From assembly GCA_029959615.1 (NCBI GenBank), contig JASCOD010000004.1:62001-126000 (forward strand): a stretch of DNA of 64,000 bases, given 5' to 3'. This stretch comes from Flavobacteriaceae bacterium PS02338 (GTDB lineage Bacteria > Bacteroidota > Bacteroidia > Sphingobacteriales > Sphingobacteriaceae). The notes beneath the pieces are model-generated. The model had not been told where the DNA came from and searched no databases. It was given only the letters and a program-made list of their open reading frames with translations. Of this stretch, positions 44,948 through 54,040 are shown piece after piece. The translations under genes and the position numbers were made by a program. Numbering within the stretch: the stretch's first letter is position 1; every line of letters starts with the position of its first letter.

Positions 44948-46420
44948 ATGCAACTCGATCCCCAAAAATTTATTGCTTTAGGTTTAACATACGACGACGT
45001 TTTGTTAGTGCCTGCATATTCAGAGGTTTTGCCCCGTGACGTAAATACCAGCACTTTCTTAACCAAGAAAATTAAGCTAAATGTGCCTTTGGTTTCGGCC
45101 GCTATGGATACCGTAACCGAAGCTGAGTTGGCTATTGCCATTGCTCAAAATGGAGGTGTCGGTATGTTGCATAAAAATATGAATATCGATAGGCAAGCGG
45201 AAGAAGTACGTAAGGTTAAACGTTCGGAAAGTGGCATGATTCAAGATCCGGTAACTTTACTGGAGACTTCGGTAGTAGCAGATGCTTTTAAAATTATGAA
45301 AGAACATAAAATTGGTGGTATTCCAGTTGTAAGCGCAGACAATAAATTGGTAGGTATTATTACCAATAGAGATTTACGTTTTCAAAAGGATATGGCCAAG
45401 CCAATTGCACAAGTAATGACCAAAGAAAACCTGATTACTGCACCAGAAGGAACAACTTTAAAACAGGCTGAAGAAATTCTTCAGGATCATAAAATAGAAA
45501 AATTACCAGTAGTAAGTAGTGATGGCTTTTTAAGCGGCTTAATTACTTTCAAGGATATTCAAAAAGTAAAGCATTATCCAAATGCTTGTAAAGACGAACG
45601 TGGTCGTTTACGTGTAGGCGCTGCGGTTGGTGTTACAGCAGATACCATTCAGCGTGTAGATGCTTTGGTAAATGCTGGTGTCGATGTAATTACTATTGAT
45701 ACTGCTCACGGTCATTCGAAAGGTGTGGTAGATAAGTTGAAGGAAGTGAAAGCGAAATATCCAGAGCTTCAGGTGATTGTAGGTAACATAGCTACAGGTG
45801 CGGCAGCTAAGTTTTTGGCAGATGCGGGTGCCGATGCTGTAAAAGTGGGTATTGGTCCGGGTTCAATTTGTACTACAAGAATTATTGCAGGGGTAGGTGT
45901 GCCTCAGTTGTATGCTGTTTTCGAATGTGCAAAGGCTTTAAGAGGTACGGGAGTTCCTGTAATTGCCGATGGTGGTATTAAGCATACTGGTGATATCGCA
46001 AAGGCAATTGCTGCTGGAGCAAGTACGGTAATGGCGGGTTCATTATTTGCCGGAGTAGAGGAGAGCCCAGGTGAAACTATCATTTACGAAGGACGTAAGT
46101 TTAAATCTTATCGTGGTATGGGTTCTATCGAAGCGATGGAACAAGGTTCTAAAGACCGTTATTTCCAAGATGTAGAAGACGATATCAAGAAATTAGTACC
46201 AGAAGGAATTGTAGGTCGTGTGCCATATAAAGGAACTTTGGCAGAAGTAATGTACCAATACATTGGAGGTTTACGTGCCAGTATGGGCTACTGCGGGGCC
46301 GCCAGCATTGAAAAATTGCAGGAAGCACAATTTGTACAAATTACTGCGGCGGGTATGCGTGAAAGTCACCCGCATGATATTACCATTACCAAAGAAGCAC
46401 CAAATTATACAAGTAAGTAA
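44948..46420 (+). CDS. guaB: IMP dehydrogenase
   Basis: A 490-residue enzyme for the first step of GMP synthesis (IMP to XMP, NAD+-dependent). It has a TIM barrel with the catalytic Cys308 (GPGSICTTR), flap residues (RGMGSIEAM) and two CBS domains inserted at about 95-205. Length is normal. It is followed by a strong terminator and a convergent susD gene. Confidence 0.98.
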   Translation: MQLDPQKFIALGLTYDDVLLVPAYSEVLPRDVNTSTFLTKKIKLNVPLVSAAMDTVTEAELAIAIAQNGGVGMLHKNMNIDRQAEEVRKVKRSESGMIQDPVTLLETSVVADAFKIMKEHKIGGIPVVSADNKLVGIITNRDLRFQKDMAKPIAQVMTKENLITAPEGTTLKQAEEILQDHKIEKLPVVSSDGFLSGLITFKDIQKVKHYPNACKDERGRLRVGAAVGVTADTIQRVDALVNAGVDVITIDTAHGHSKGVVDKLKEVKAKYPELQVIVGNIATGAAAKFLADAGADAVKVGIGPGSICTTRIIAGVGVPQLYAVFECAKALRGTGVPVIADGGIKHTGDIAKAIAAGASTVMAGSLFAGVEESPGETIIYEGRKFKSYRGMGSIEAMEQGSKDRYFQDVEDDIKKLVPEGIVGRVPYKGTLAEVMYQYIGGLRASMGYCGAASIEKLQEAQFVQITAAGMRESHPHDITITKEAPNYTSK

Positions 46421-46463
46421 TTAATAGTTGGTCAGTTTGTAAAAGAACGAGTAGCTTAACAAT

Positions 46464-46502
46464 AAAAAAGCCGTTGTCGAAATTCAAGACAACGGCTTTT
46501 TT
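46464..46502. terminator. Terminator between guaB and susD
   Basis: AAAAAAGCCGTTGTC (46464-46478) pairs perfectly with GACAACGGCTTTTTT (46488-46502), with a 9-base loop, ending two convergent transcripts. Confidence 0.9.
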
Positions 46503-46518
46503 TATGATTGGTGCAATT

Positions 46519-48135
46519 TTACAACTCATTTTGCTTTACAAGTGGATTACGTTGTATTTCCAGATCAGGAATTACGAATTGCCACTCTTTTGCGCCAGCA
46601 GCGAAAAATCTACTAGCTTCGCCTACGGCTTTTTCTTCATACATATTAAAGTTAGAGGCCAGAGGATCTAAGTTGGTAGGATTAGCATTGTGTTTCCAAT
46701 TATTAGCTGAACCACCTTGATTGTAACCTGCTCTAGGAGCTGGACCTCTATCTAAATTCATATTTAAACGTTTTAAATCTAGGAAACGGAAACCTTCTCC
46801 CCAAAGCTCAATACGTCTTTGGAACATTACTTCTTCCGCAAGATCATCACCACTTTTTGTGCTTAAAACATAAGCAGGGTCACGATCTTTTGCTACTACA
46901 AATAGAGCGTTACGGGCTTTAACATCTTCTTGGCCACTTCTAGCGTAACCTTCCGCCATAATTAAATACATTTCTGGGAGACGAACGAAAGGTAAATCGG
47001 CTGTAAGAATGGCGCCATTGTAAGACCCAGAGCTGCTATTTGGAAAGTCTACTATAAATTTTTGGCTCATCCATTTAAATGCATTTCCTGCAGGAGGAAT
47101 TACTAACCCTGCATGGCCTACTACATTCTCTACCCAAAGCTGTTTTCTGATGTCTGTACTTGGAATTCTTTGGTACAACAGGTTGTAGATAGCCCTAGGC
47201 GTATTCTTATTGTAGGAAATGTTGGTGTTAGAAATATAACTGTAGAAATTAAATAGCGTAGCTGTTTCAAGTTGTGGCTGTGCTATTTTTGCCCAAATCC
47301 ATTCTTTGTTTGTCGCATCTGTAAAACGTCCTTGCTTGTAATCAAAGCATGTTTTGTCCATTTGTGCACCAGAATTATCTACTACTAACTTAGCCATTTC
47401 TGCAGCTTCTAACCATTTACCTTGGGTAAGTAATACACGGGCTTTAATGGCTCTTGCCACATGTACATTAATGTGCATTTTGGTAGAACGCTGAAATTTT
47501 ACATTAGATAATAAGCGTATAGCTTCGTCCAAATCACTATTGATAGCGGCATAGCTTTCTTCTACTGTAGATCTCGCTTTGGCGTCAGTGGAAGGTTCTG
47601 TTCTTAGTACAATGCCTAACTGAGTGTTATTCCCTGCACGATCGTAACGTTTGCCATAAAGTTGTACAGCACAGAAATGAGAAAATGCTCTATAAAATAT
47701 GGCCTGCCCTTTGATGTAATCTCTTTCCTCTTGAGGACCTTCTGCTCCGTCTATATTCTCTATAACCATATTGGCATTGGCAATAATTCTATAGATGTAT
47801 TCGTAAATATGACGAGGATACTGATTAGTTGGCTGTCTATGGCGGGTCCAATCTGTTTCTGTACGGAATTGTGCATTAGATTTAGTGTAAACCAGATCTT
47901 CACCCAAAAAATCCATGTACAGCATATAATATTGATAACCCATTTTAGGCGCAAAATCACCTTTTTCGTACATTAATCGATGGATTCCGTTAATGGCCAT
48001 CAAGGCTGTTTTGGTATCCTTAAACATTATCGACTGGTCTACGGCACTGGTGGATTTTGTCTCAAATAATTCATCTTTGCAAGATATCGCTGTCACCGCG
48101 ATAAATCCGCATATTAATAAAAAAATCTTCTTCAT
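46519..48135 (-). CDS. SusD/RagB-family outer-membrane lipoprotein
   Basis: A 538-residue SusD-like protein that forms the surface lid of a SusC transporter. It has a lipoprotein signal (VTAISC, near residue 20), N-terminal TPR-like helices and the C-terminal region RRIELWGEGFRFLDLKRLN, a SusD hallmark. ATG at 48135; the frame's TTG two codons before is not needed. It ends the operon begun by susC, ten bases downstream of it. The ligand is unknown. Confidence 0.92.
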   Translation of the reverse strand: MKKIFLLICGFIAVTAISCKDELFETKSTSAVDQSIMFKDTKTALMAINGIHRLMYEKGDFAPKMGYQYYMLYMDFLGEDLVYTKSNAQFRTETDWTRHRQPTNQYPRHIYEYIYRIIANANMVIENIDGAEGPQEERDYIKGQAIFYRAFSHFCAVQLYGKRYDRAGNNTQLGIVLRTEPSTDAKARSTVEESYAAINSDLDEAIRLLSNVKFQRSTKMHINVHVARAIKARVLLTQGKWLEAAEMAKLVVDNSGAQMDKTCFDYKQGRFTDATNKEWIWAKIAQPQLETATLFNFYSYISNTNISYNKNTPRAIYNLLYQRIPSTDIRKQLWVENVVGHAGLVIPPAGNAFKWMSQKFIVDFPNSSSGSYNGAILTADLPFVRLPEMYLIMAEGYARSGQEDVKARNALFVVAKDRDPAYVLSTKSGDDLAEEVMFQRRIELWGEGFRFLDLKRLNMNLDRGPAPRAGYNQGGSANNWKHNANPTNLDPLASNFNMYEEKAVGEASRFFAAGAKEWQFVIPDLEIQRNPLVKQNEL

Positions 48136-48145
48136 GGTCAATAGA

Positions 48146-51100
48146 TTAAAAAGTTAAGGATAAACCAAAAGATGCGATAGTAGAAGGAGGATATACATCA
48201 TCGTTACCAATGTAACCTGATTGGAAGTTCCTTCTCGGATATACTCCTTTTCTAGCTGTGGCTAACCAAGCATTATTTGCTGAAAAGTAAATAAGAGCAT
48301 TTGATATGTTTTTGCTTTTCAAAAAGCTTTTAGGTACGTTGTAAGATAAATTTATATTGGTTAACTCTAACATGTTAGATGATACTAACCATCGGGTAGA
48401 GTTTGCTGCTTCGATATTTACTACATTGGTACCAGAGGTTACTCTAGCTATGTCGGTAATATCGCCAGGGTTACGCCATCTTTTAAGAAGATCTTTGTGC
48501 TGGCTACCGTAAGTTAATGAACCTACCATGAAAGATCTATAGCCTCCGTCATAGAATTTACTGCCTAATTGATAGTAGAAATTAAGTCTCAAATTAAAGT
48601 TTTTCCAAGATACGTCAGTTCCAAAACCGCCAGTTAATTTGGGCATTGCGCTCCCAGTATAGCCATATAGGCTTTTTTCCACATTTTCTGTGTACTGTAC
48701 GCCGTCTATTTCTTTCAACTCTGTAGGCGTAAATGTAAATCTGTCAAGGTCGGCTCTAAAAAGGTTAAAGCCAGTTTCAGGGTTTACACCGTACCACTCT
48801 CTTAACCAGAAATCATATCTTGAATGCCCTGCTTCAATTTTATAGATCGAACTAGTGTATGGGTCTACTGGTAGAGAAGTGATTTTATTTTTGATGTAAG
48901 TAGAATTTACATTAAAGCCTATAGTCCAATCATTTGTTTTTAAAACTTGTCCATTTAGCGTTACTTCTACACCTCTATTATACATTGTTCCTGCATTTTT
49001 GTCAATTGTTCCTATTCCGCTAGAAATTGCCTGAGGAACGCTGAATAACAAATTGCTTGATACACGATTGAAATATTCTACCGAACCATTTAAGCGGTTG
49101 CCGAATAAAGCAAATTCAGCTGCAACGTCAAAACTTTTAGAAGTTTCCCAAGTTAAATCTCGGTTTCCTAAGCTAGATTGTACATATCCTGGTTCGCCAT
49201 TATTACTAGGGGTATAAACTGCTCTCCACGGATAGTATTCATTCAAATCATCATTACCCACTACGCCATACGAAGTTCTTAATTTTAACTGGTTAACAAA
49301 TTTTACATTGCTCATAAAACTTTCTTTGTGAATACCCCAACCTGCGCCTACCGACCAAAAATTACCCCAACGTACACTTTGATAAAAACGAGAAGAACGA
49401 TCTCTTCTAAAGGATGCCGATGCGAAGTATTTCTCATCATAATCATAATTCATTCTAGATAGATAACCCTCTACACGATAATTATGGGTGTATGAGAGAG
49501 GATTTGCAACGATTTCTGCAAAATTTGCATACTCAAAATTGTCGCCTATAATGGTTTGGTTTTTCATAGAAGTAGTAAGCAACCAGTATTGTAATTGATA
49601 ACTTTCATGTCCGGCAAGAACATCAAAATGGTGTTTGCCGAATTTCTTACTATAGTTTAATAGTTGTTGGAATGTCCACGTTGTAGTATTAGAACTGTTT
49701 TGCGCCGATGAACCTGCCGTACCTAATTGCGGATATGCAAATCCTCCATTCCAGCTACGAAACATATTAGAGCCTAATGTGCCATTCGCTGTGAATTTTA
49801 AGCCTTCTAAAAGGGTTACATCTGCATATCCTGTAAGGTTTATCGTTTGGCGTAAAAGCCCTCTGTAATTATCATGAACCTGAAACGGATGGTTACTACC
49901 TGAATAAGCGTCTCTTTTCGGGATAACAATAGAACCATCTGCGGAAGTCCATCCACCCCCGAAATCAGGTATCTTATTGCCTTCCGCATCCAAGATATAT
50001 TGACCAGTGGCTGGATTATGTAGATGGATTGGAAAAATATTGCCTAAATATCTGGTAGCTCTAAACGGATTAGAAATTGCGCCGCTAGTTTCTGATTGCT
50101 CACCAACCGATTTTGAATGGCCAACATTAAGATTGCTTCCCATTTTAAGCCATTTGGTTATTTGAGAATTAACATTTGCTTTTGCAGATATTCTGCTAAA
50201 ACCAGAGCCAATGATAAAACCTTCTTCATTCATATAGCCTAAAGAGGTATAATAGTCTGTTTTTTCTGTTCCTCCGCTTATAGCGATAGTGCCATCGTGC
50301 CTTTTTCCCGTTTGGGTAATGCCTCCATACCAATCGGTATCATCAGCCCAGTGGTTAACGGCATTTGGGTTTAAGTTTCCATTGCTGTCGAACAATTCTG
50401 AGGCGCTCATTAAGTAAGGGTTGTAACTAAGACCAGCCAATAAGTTTGGGCCAGCCTGCGCATTAGCATTCTGTAACGTACTACCGTTTAATAACAAAGA
50501 GTTTCGATGAGATTCCCAATAAAGTTCCATGTAATCTTTATCGTTCAAACGTTCGTAATCTGTGCTTTGCCTCGATGTTAAGCCAAAGTTGTATTTTGCC
50601 ACGATTACAGGTTTTCCAGATTTTCCTTTCTTGGTGTTGATAATTAAAACGCCATTTGCTCCTCTGGCACCATATAGTGCGGAAGAGGCCGCATCTTTTA
50701 AAACGGTAATACTTTCAATATCATTTGGGTTAATGCTACTAATGGAATTGTCATAATAAATACCATCTAAAATAATTATTGGGTTACTACTTGCATTCAT
50801 AGAACCAAGCCCTCTAATACGAATTGTAGGTTCAGAACCAGGTTGACCGTTGGATGTGCCTATTTGTAAGCCAGGTGTTGTACCTGTTAATGCTTGGGTA
50901 ACTTCTGTAGTGGGTCTGTTTTTAAAAATATCTTCGTTGATAACGGCTGCCGAGCCGGTAAAAGTACTTTTTTTAGCAGTACCATAAGCTACCACCATAA
51001 CTTGGTTTAGGGTTTCTAGCTGCGGCGACATTTTTATATCAATTTTTGTACGTCCGTTAACCGAAATTTCTAGGTTTTGGAAGCCTACTGATGAAATCAA

Positions 51101-51625
51101 TAAGATGTCATTCGCTTTTACGCCATCCAAGCGATAGTTCCCTTCATGATCTGTAGAAACACGTTTTGAAGTTCCTTTGACAGTTATATTGGTAAAAGGT
51201 ATTGGATTTCCATCTTCTGCCGATACAACTTTGCCAGTAATTTGTAACTGTTGTACTTGTTTTGTAGCTGAATTAGTTGGTGTTGAACCTGATTTTGAAT
51301 CGTTTGCTTGCTTTTTGTATAGTACAATTGTTTTGTCTTCTACAGAAGCTTGTAAAGGTTGATCCAAAAGAATTTTATCTAAAAAATCTAGCAGCGGCAT
51401 ATTATTGGCTGCTATTGAAACTGGTTTGGTTTCTTTTAAATGGAGAACATTGGCATAAACGGCATAGCCAGTTTGTTGACGGATGTTATCCAGTACAGTT
51501 GCGAAAGGCACTTTGTTGGCCTTTAGTGTTATGGTTTGGGAATAACTTGCGGCGCTTACATGGATAAATCCTGCCGTGAGAAAAATAATAACTAGTCTCA
51601 ATACTCTAAATAAGTAATGCTTCAT
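48146..51625 (-). CDS. SusC/RagA-family TonB-dependent transporter with STN domain
   Basis: A 1159-residue outer-membrane transporter: signal peptide (about 1-27), an STN domain (about 33-105) of the kind that signals to FecR anti-sigma factors, a carboxypeptidase-like domain (about 127-210), plug (MVVAYGTAKKSTFTGSA; GLGSMNASSNPIIILDGIYY) and a 22-strand barrel. The STN domain, together with the fecR and sigma genes just upstream, makes a cell-surface signalling system of Fec type. No glycosidase, peptidase or sulfatase is next to it, so the substrate cannot be guessed. Confidence 0.93.
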   Translation of the reverse strand: MKHYLFRVLRLVIIFLTAGFIHVSAASYSQTITLKANKVPFATVLDNIRQQTGYAVYANVLHLKETKPVSIAANNMPLLDFLDKILLDQPLQASVEDKTIVLYKKQANDSKSGSTPTNSATKQVQQLQITGKVVSAEDGNPIPFTNITVKGTSKRVSTDHEGNYRLDGVKANDILLISSVGFQNLEISVNGRTKIDIKMSPQLETLNQVMVVAYGTAKKSTFTGSAAVINEDIFKNRPTTEVTQALTGTTPGLQIGTSNGQPGSEPTIRIRGLGSMNASSNPIIILDGIYYDNSISSINPNDIESITVLKDAASSALYGARGANGVLIINTKKGKSGKPVIVAKYNFGLTSRQSTDYERLNDKDYMELYWESHRNSLLLNGSTLQNANAQAGPNLLAGLSYNPYLMSASELFDSNGNLNPNAVNHWADDTDWYGGITQTGKRHDGTIAISGGTEKTDYYTSLGYMNEEGFIIGSGFSRISAKANVNSQITKWLKMGSNLNVGHSKSVGEQSETSGAISNPFRATRYLGNIFPIHLHNPATGQYILDAEGNKIPDFGGGWTSADGSIVIPKRDAYSGSNHPFQVHDNYRGLLRQTINLTGYADVTLLEGLKFTANGTLGSNMFRSWNGGFAYPQLGTAGSSAQNSSNTTTWTFQQLLNYSKKFGKHHFDVLAGHESYQLQYWLLTTSMKNQTIIGDNFEYANFAEIVANPLSYTHNYRVEGYLSRMNYDYDEKYFASASFRRDRSSRFYQSVRWGNFWSVGAGWGIHKESFMSNVKFVNQLKLRTSYGVVGNDDLNEYYPWRAVYTPSNNGEPGYVQSSLGNRDLTWETSKSFDVAAEFALFGNRLNGSVEYFNRVSSNLLFSVPQAISSGIGTIDKNAGTMYNRGVEVTLNGQVLKTNDWTIGFNVNSTYIKNKITSLPVDPYTSSIYKIEAGHSRYDFWLREWYGVNPETGFNLFRADLDRFTFTPTELKEIDGVQYTENVEKSLYGYTGSAMPKLTGGFGTDVSWKNFNLRLNFYYQLGSKFYDGGYRSFMVGSLTYGSQHKDLLKRWRNPGDITDIARVTSGTNVVNIEAANSTRWLVSSNMLELTNINLSYNVPKSFLKSKNISNALIYFSANNAWLATARKGVYPRRNFQSGYIGNDDVYPPSTIASFGLSLTF

Positions 51626-51739
51626 TAATTCGTTTGAGGTTAGGATAGTAAATATAATGTTTTGGTTTAGGCTCTTTGAGGAAGGTATCTATGTGTACCT
51701 CCTTGTTTTAAAGACGCAAGCTTGGCGTCTCTGATCTGG

Positions 51740-52966
51740 TTAGTTGGTTAGTGGTGCCTCCTTTCTACCGGTATGATGAATAACAAGTTGATAAGTATCG
51801 TTTTGGTTCAGCTTTACATGGTATTCAATACTGCTACTTTCCAAAAAACGCAGAACGGTACCAAGTTTATCTGTTTTAAAAGCATTTCCGATAAATTGAT
51901 CTGCTGGAATGCCTCCTTCATATTGTACTTTAAAGTTGTACCAGCGTGCCATTTCTCTCATAATTTGATCAAATGATTTATCATCAAAAGAAAATTGCCC
52001 ATATTTCCATGCAGTAGATTTAGAAACATCAACTTTATTAATCGTGGTTTCGGTTCCTCGCAAAACGGCTTGTTGGCCCGGGGTTATTTTGTTGATATGT
52101 TTAGATTTAAGGTTGACGATTTCGATTGCGCCATTTACCAAAGTTGTCTTGGTTTGTGCTTCTTCGGCATAGGCCGAAATGTTGAACTCAGTACCTAATA
52201 CATTTACCGTTTGACCATTGCTGATGACTTTGAAAGGGATGTCTTTTCCAGATGAGCGCTGGTGCTGGATATCGAAATAAGCCTCGCCCTCTAATTTAAC
52301 AACCCGTTCGGTTGCTGCGAATCGGGATGGATAAGTTAATTTACTATCGGCATTTAACCAAACTTGAGAGCCGTCGGGTAAAACTACTTTATAGTTACCA
52401 CCAATTGGCGTTTTTAGCACAAGTGTTTCGGCGGCATTATCTTTGCTGTTTACAATAGAAGAACCATCTAGATAGGTAATGTCATTTCCTACAATAATAC
52501 CCGATTGACGAGAGTTTAAGTCGATAGTACGTCCATCTTCGAGCGTTAATGTGGCTCTATTTCCTCCAGGTAGAATATCTTTAACAGTAATCACATTTTC
52601 GGAAATTGATTTAGTTTGGCGGTTTATATAAAGAAGAGCAACAACTGAGACTAATATTAGTGCCGCTGCATAAGGTATCCACCTGCGTAGCTGCGATGAT
52701 AAAGATGACGGTTGTTGTATCATCGTCTGTTGTGCTACCTTATTTAAAATACGCTGCTCGCGGTCTGTTGTTTCCGCATCATTCCATAAATCCAAATAAA
52801 GACGGATATCGGCAATTAGTAGATCGTTGTGGGCAAGCCTATTCATCAATTGCTGATTTTCAGGCTTTGCATCTATCCAATGCTGTAGTTCTTCAGTTTC
52901 TTGCTTGCTGAGCGTTTCATCTAGGTGCTTCCCTAAGAGTTCGACTATATATTCTGGTTGATACAC
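51740..52966 (-). CDS. FecR-type anti-sigma factor
   Basis: A protein of about 409 residues with an N-terminal cytoplasmic sigma-binding part, a membrane helix (WIPYAAALILVSVVALLYI, about 100), the periplasmic FecR domain (LEDGRTIDLNSRQSG; LPDGSQVWLNADSKLTYP) and a C-terminal STN-like DUF4974 domain. It holds the ECF sigma inactive until SusC signals. No ATG is available: GTG at 52966 is preferred because it starts the YIVELLGKHL helix; an in-frame TTG at 53014 is the alternative. Confidence 0.88.
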   Translation of the reverse strand: MYQPEYIVELLGKHLDETLSKQETEELQHWIDAKPENQQLMNRLAHNDLLIADIRLYLDLWNDAETTDREQRILNKVAQQTMIQQPSSLSSQLRRWIPYAAALILVSVVALLYINRQTKSISENVITVKDILPGGNRATLTLEDGRTIDLNSRQSGIIVGNDITYLDGSSIVNSKDNAAETLVLKTPIGGNYKVVLPDGSQVWLNADSKLTYPSRFAATERVVKLEGEAYFDIQHQRSSGKDIPFKVISNGQTVNVLGTEFNISAYAEEAQTKTTLVNGAIEIVNLKSKHINKITPGQQAVLRGTETTINKVDVSKSTAWKYGQFSFDDKSFDQIMREMARWYNFKVQYEGGIPADQFIGNAFKTDKLGTVLRFLESSSIEYHVKLNQNDTYQLVIHHTGRKEAPLTN

Positions 52967-53046
52967 TTGCTTCGTTTTTATATGGAAACGAAATCCAGAA
53001 ATAAATCTGTCCAACTAAAATAAAAAAGCTGAATCTTGTGGGGCGA

Positions 53047-53634
53047 TCATTGTTCAATGAGGAACAACTGTGTAAGTATTAGATAAGCAAGTAGATCTTT
53101 TTTAGAAAATATTTTTCTAATGGTAGCTGTAGCTTTTTTCTTCGCAACGAACACTGCGTTAGGTGTTACGTTTAAACGGGTACAGATTTCGTCGGTATTG
53201 AGTCCTTCCAGATAGTACATTCTAAAAACATCACCCTGTCGCTGAGGAAGTCGCTCAATCTCATTTACTAATGATTTGATGAGTTCTGCATGAATTAAAT
53301 GGGTAAGGGGATCTGTATCTCGTAATACTAAATCCTCTACCAACTCAACCGAAAGACTGCTTGTTCGTTGTTGTACTGATCGTAAATAATCAAGACAAGC
53401 ATTTCGGGTAGTGATATACAAAAAGGATTTGATGCTGATTTCACTTTCGAAATTATCTTTACGTTGCCATAACTTGGAGAAAGTGTCTGCAACAATTTCC
53501 TCGGCTACTTCTTTACTTCGGCAGATTTTATAGGCGTAGAATGTTAAGGTATGAAGATGCTGTTTCATAAAATGCCTAAAGGCAATTTCATTTCCAGCAC
53601 GGAAGTCATACATCAAATGGTTAGCCTTTGTCAT
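53047..53634 (-). CDS. ECF sigma factor (FecI-type)
   Basis: A 195-residue extracytoplasmic-function sigma factor with region 2 (about 10-80, DTFSKLWQRKDNFESEISIK...YLRSVQQ) and region 4 (about 120-180, ERLPQRQGDVFRMYYLEGL). With fecR and susC it forms a signal relay that activates transcription of the susCD genes. Its own promoter is not clear; TATCTTCG just upstream (53648-53641, minus strand) is one base off the -7 consensus. Confidence 0.92.
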   Translation of the reverse strand: MTKANHLMYDFRAGNEIAFRHFMKQHLHTLTFYAYKICRSKEVAEEIVADTFSKLWQRKDNFESEISIKSFLYITTRNACLDYLRSVQQRTSSLSVELVEDLVLRDTDPLTHLIHAELIKSLVNEIERLPQRQGDVFRMYYLEGLNTDEICTRLNVTPNAVFVAKKKATATIRKIFSKKDLLAYLILTQLFLIEQ

Positions 53635-53810
53635 GTTTAAACGAAGATACTGACTTTTTGTTTTTTTGCTATCAATTCGGCTGAAAGATTGTGTTTTACA
53701 ATTAACCTACTTGATTGCTAAATGTTTGGTATTAGTTTATGCAGGTCGAGAAGTATGTACTTTGAAGCGGCGATTTTTCCTAATAAATCATATTTTTTTT
53801 AAAATAAAAT

Positions 53811-53855
53811 TTTGGATTGTAAAAACTTTAATATATTTGTCTACTAATTCTATAG
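53811..53855 (+). promoter_or_regulatory. Promoter and palindromic element of the second TonB receptor
   Basis: TTTG (53811-53814) and TATATTTG (53831-53838, perfect -7 box) are followed immediately by TCTAC-TAATTCT-ATAGA (53839-53855), where transcription should start. The arrangement TCTAC-TAA-N4-RTAGA recurs upstream of cobA at 58669-58685. A regulator bound here would block initiation. The leader to the receptor gene is about 200 bases and contains the polycysteine ORF. Confidence 0.6.
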
Positions 53856-53938
53856 ATTTTATATAAATTAAAAATTTGAACATGAAACCATCCCTGTATA
53901 CGGGGTAGCTTCAGCGCAATTAAAAACCAACTAAAAAG

Positions 53939-54025
53939 ATGAAAAAAATCCTTACTTCCATGTGTTGCTGTTGTTTAGAAAAACCATCCAGTTATTTAAA
54001 AATACCCATACAGCGAACACTTTAA
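53939..54025 (+). CDS. Polycysteine leader peptide (28 codons)
   Basis: A 28-codon ORF, MKKILTSMCCCCLEKPSSYL and eight more residues, in the leader of the receptor gene and ending 15 bases before its ATG. Four consecutive cysteine codons (TGT TGC TGT TGT, 53963-53974) follow an internal ATG at 53960, so either start gives a peptide rich in Cys. Tracts of one amino acid in leader ORFs are a hallmark of attenuation: ribosomes stall when that aminoacyl-tRNA is short. No clear Rho-independent terminator is seen, so translational coupling or Rho-dependent control would be needed. Another mini-ORF (MKPSLYTG) lies at 53882-53908. Regulation by cysteine is inference. Confidence 0.5.
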   Translation: MKKILTSMCCCCLEKPSSYLKIPIQRTL

Positions 54026-54040
54026 TATTTAATTACAATA

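Noticed and set aside
53882..53908. Eight-codon ORF MKPSLYTG in the receptor leader
   Set aside because: Too short to judge alone; noted only as a second mini-ORF before the polycysteine ORF.
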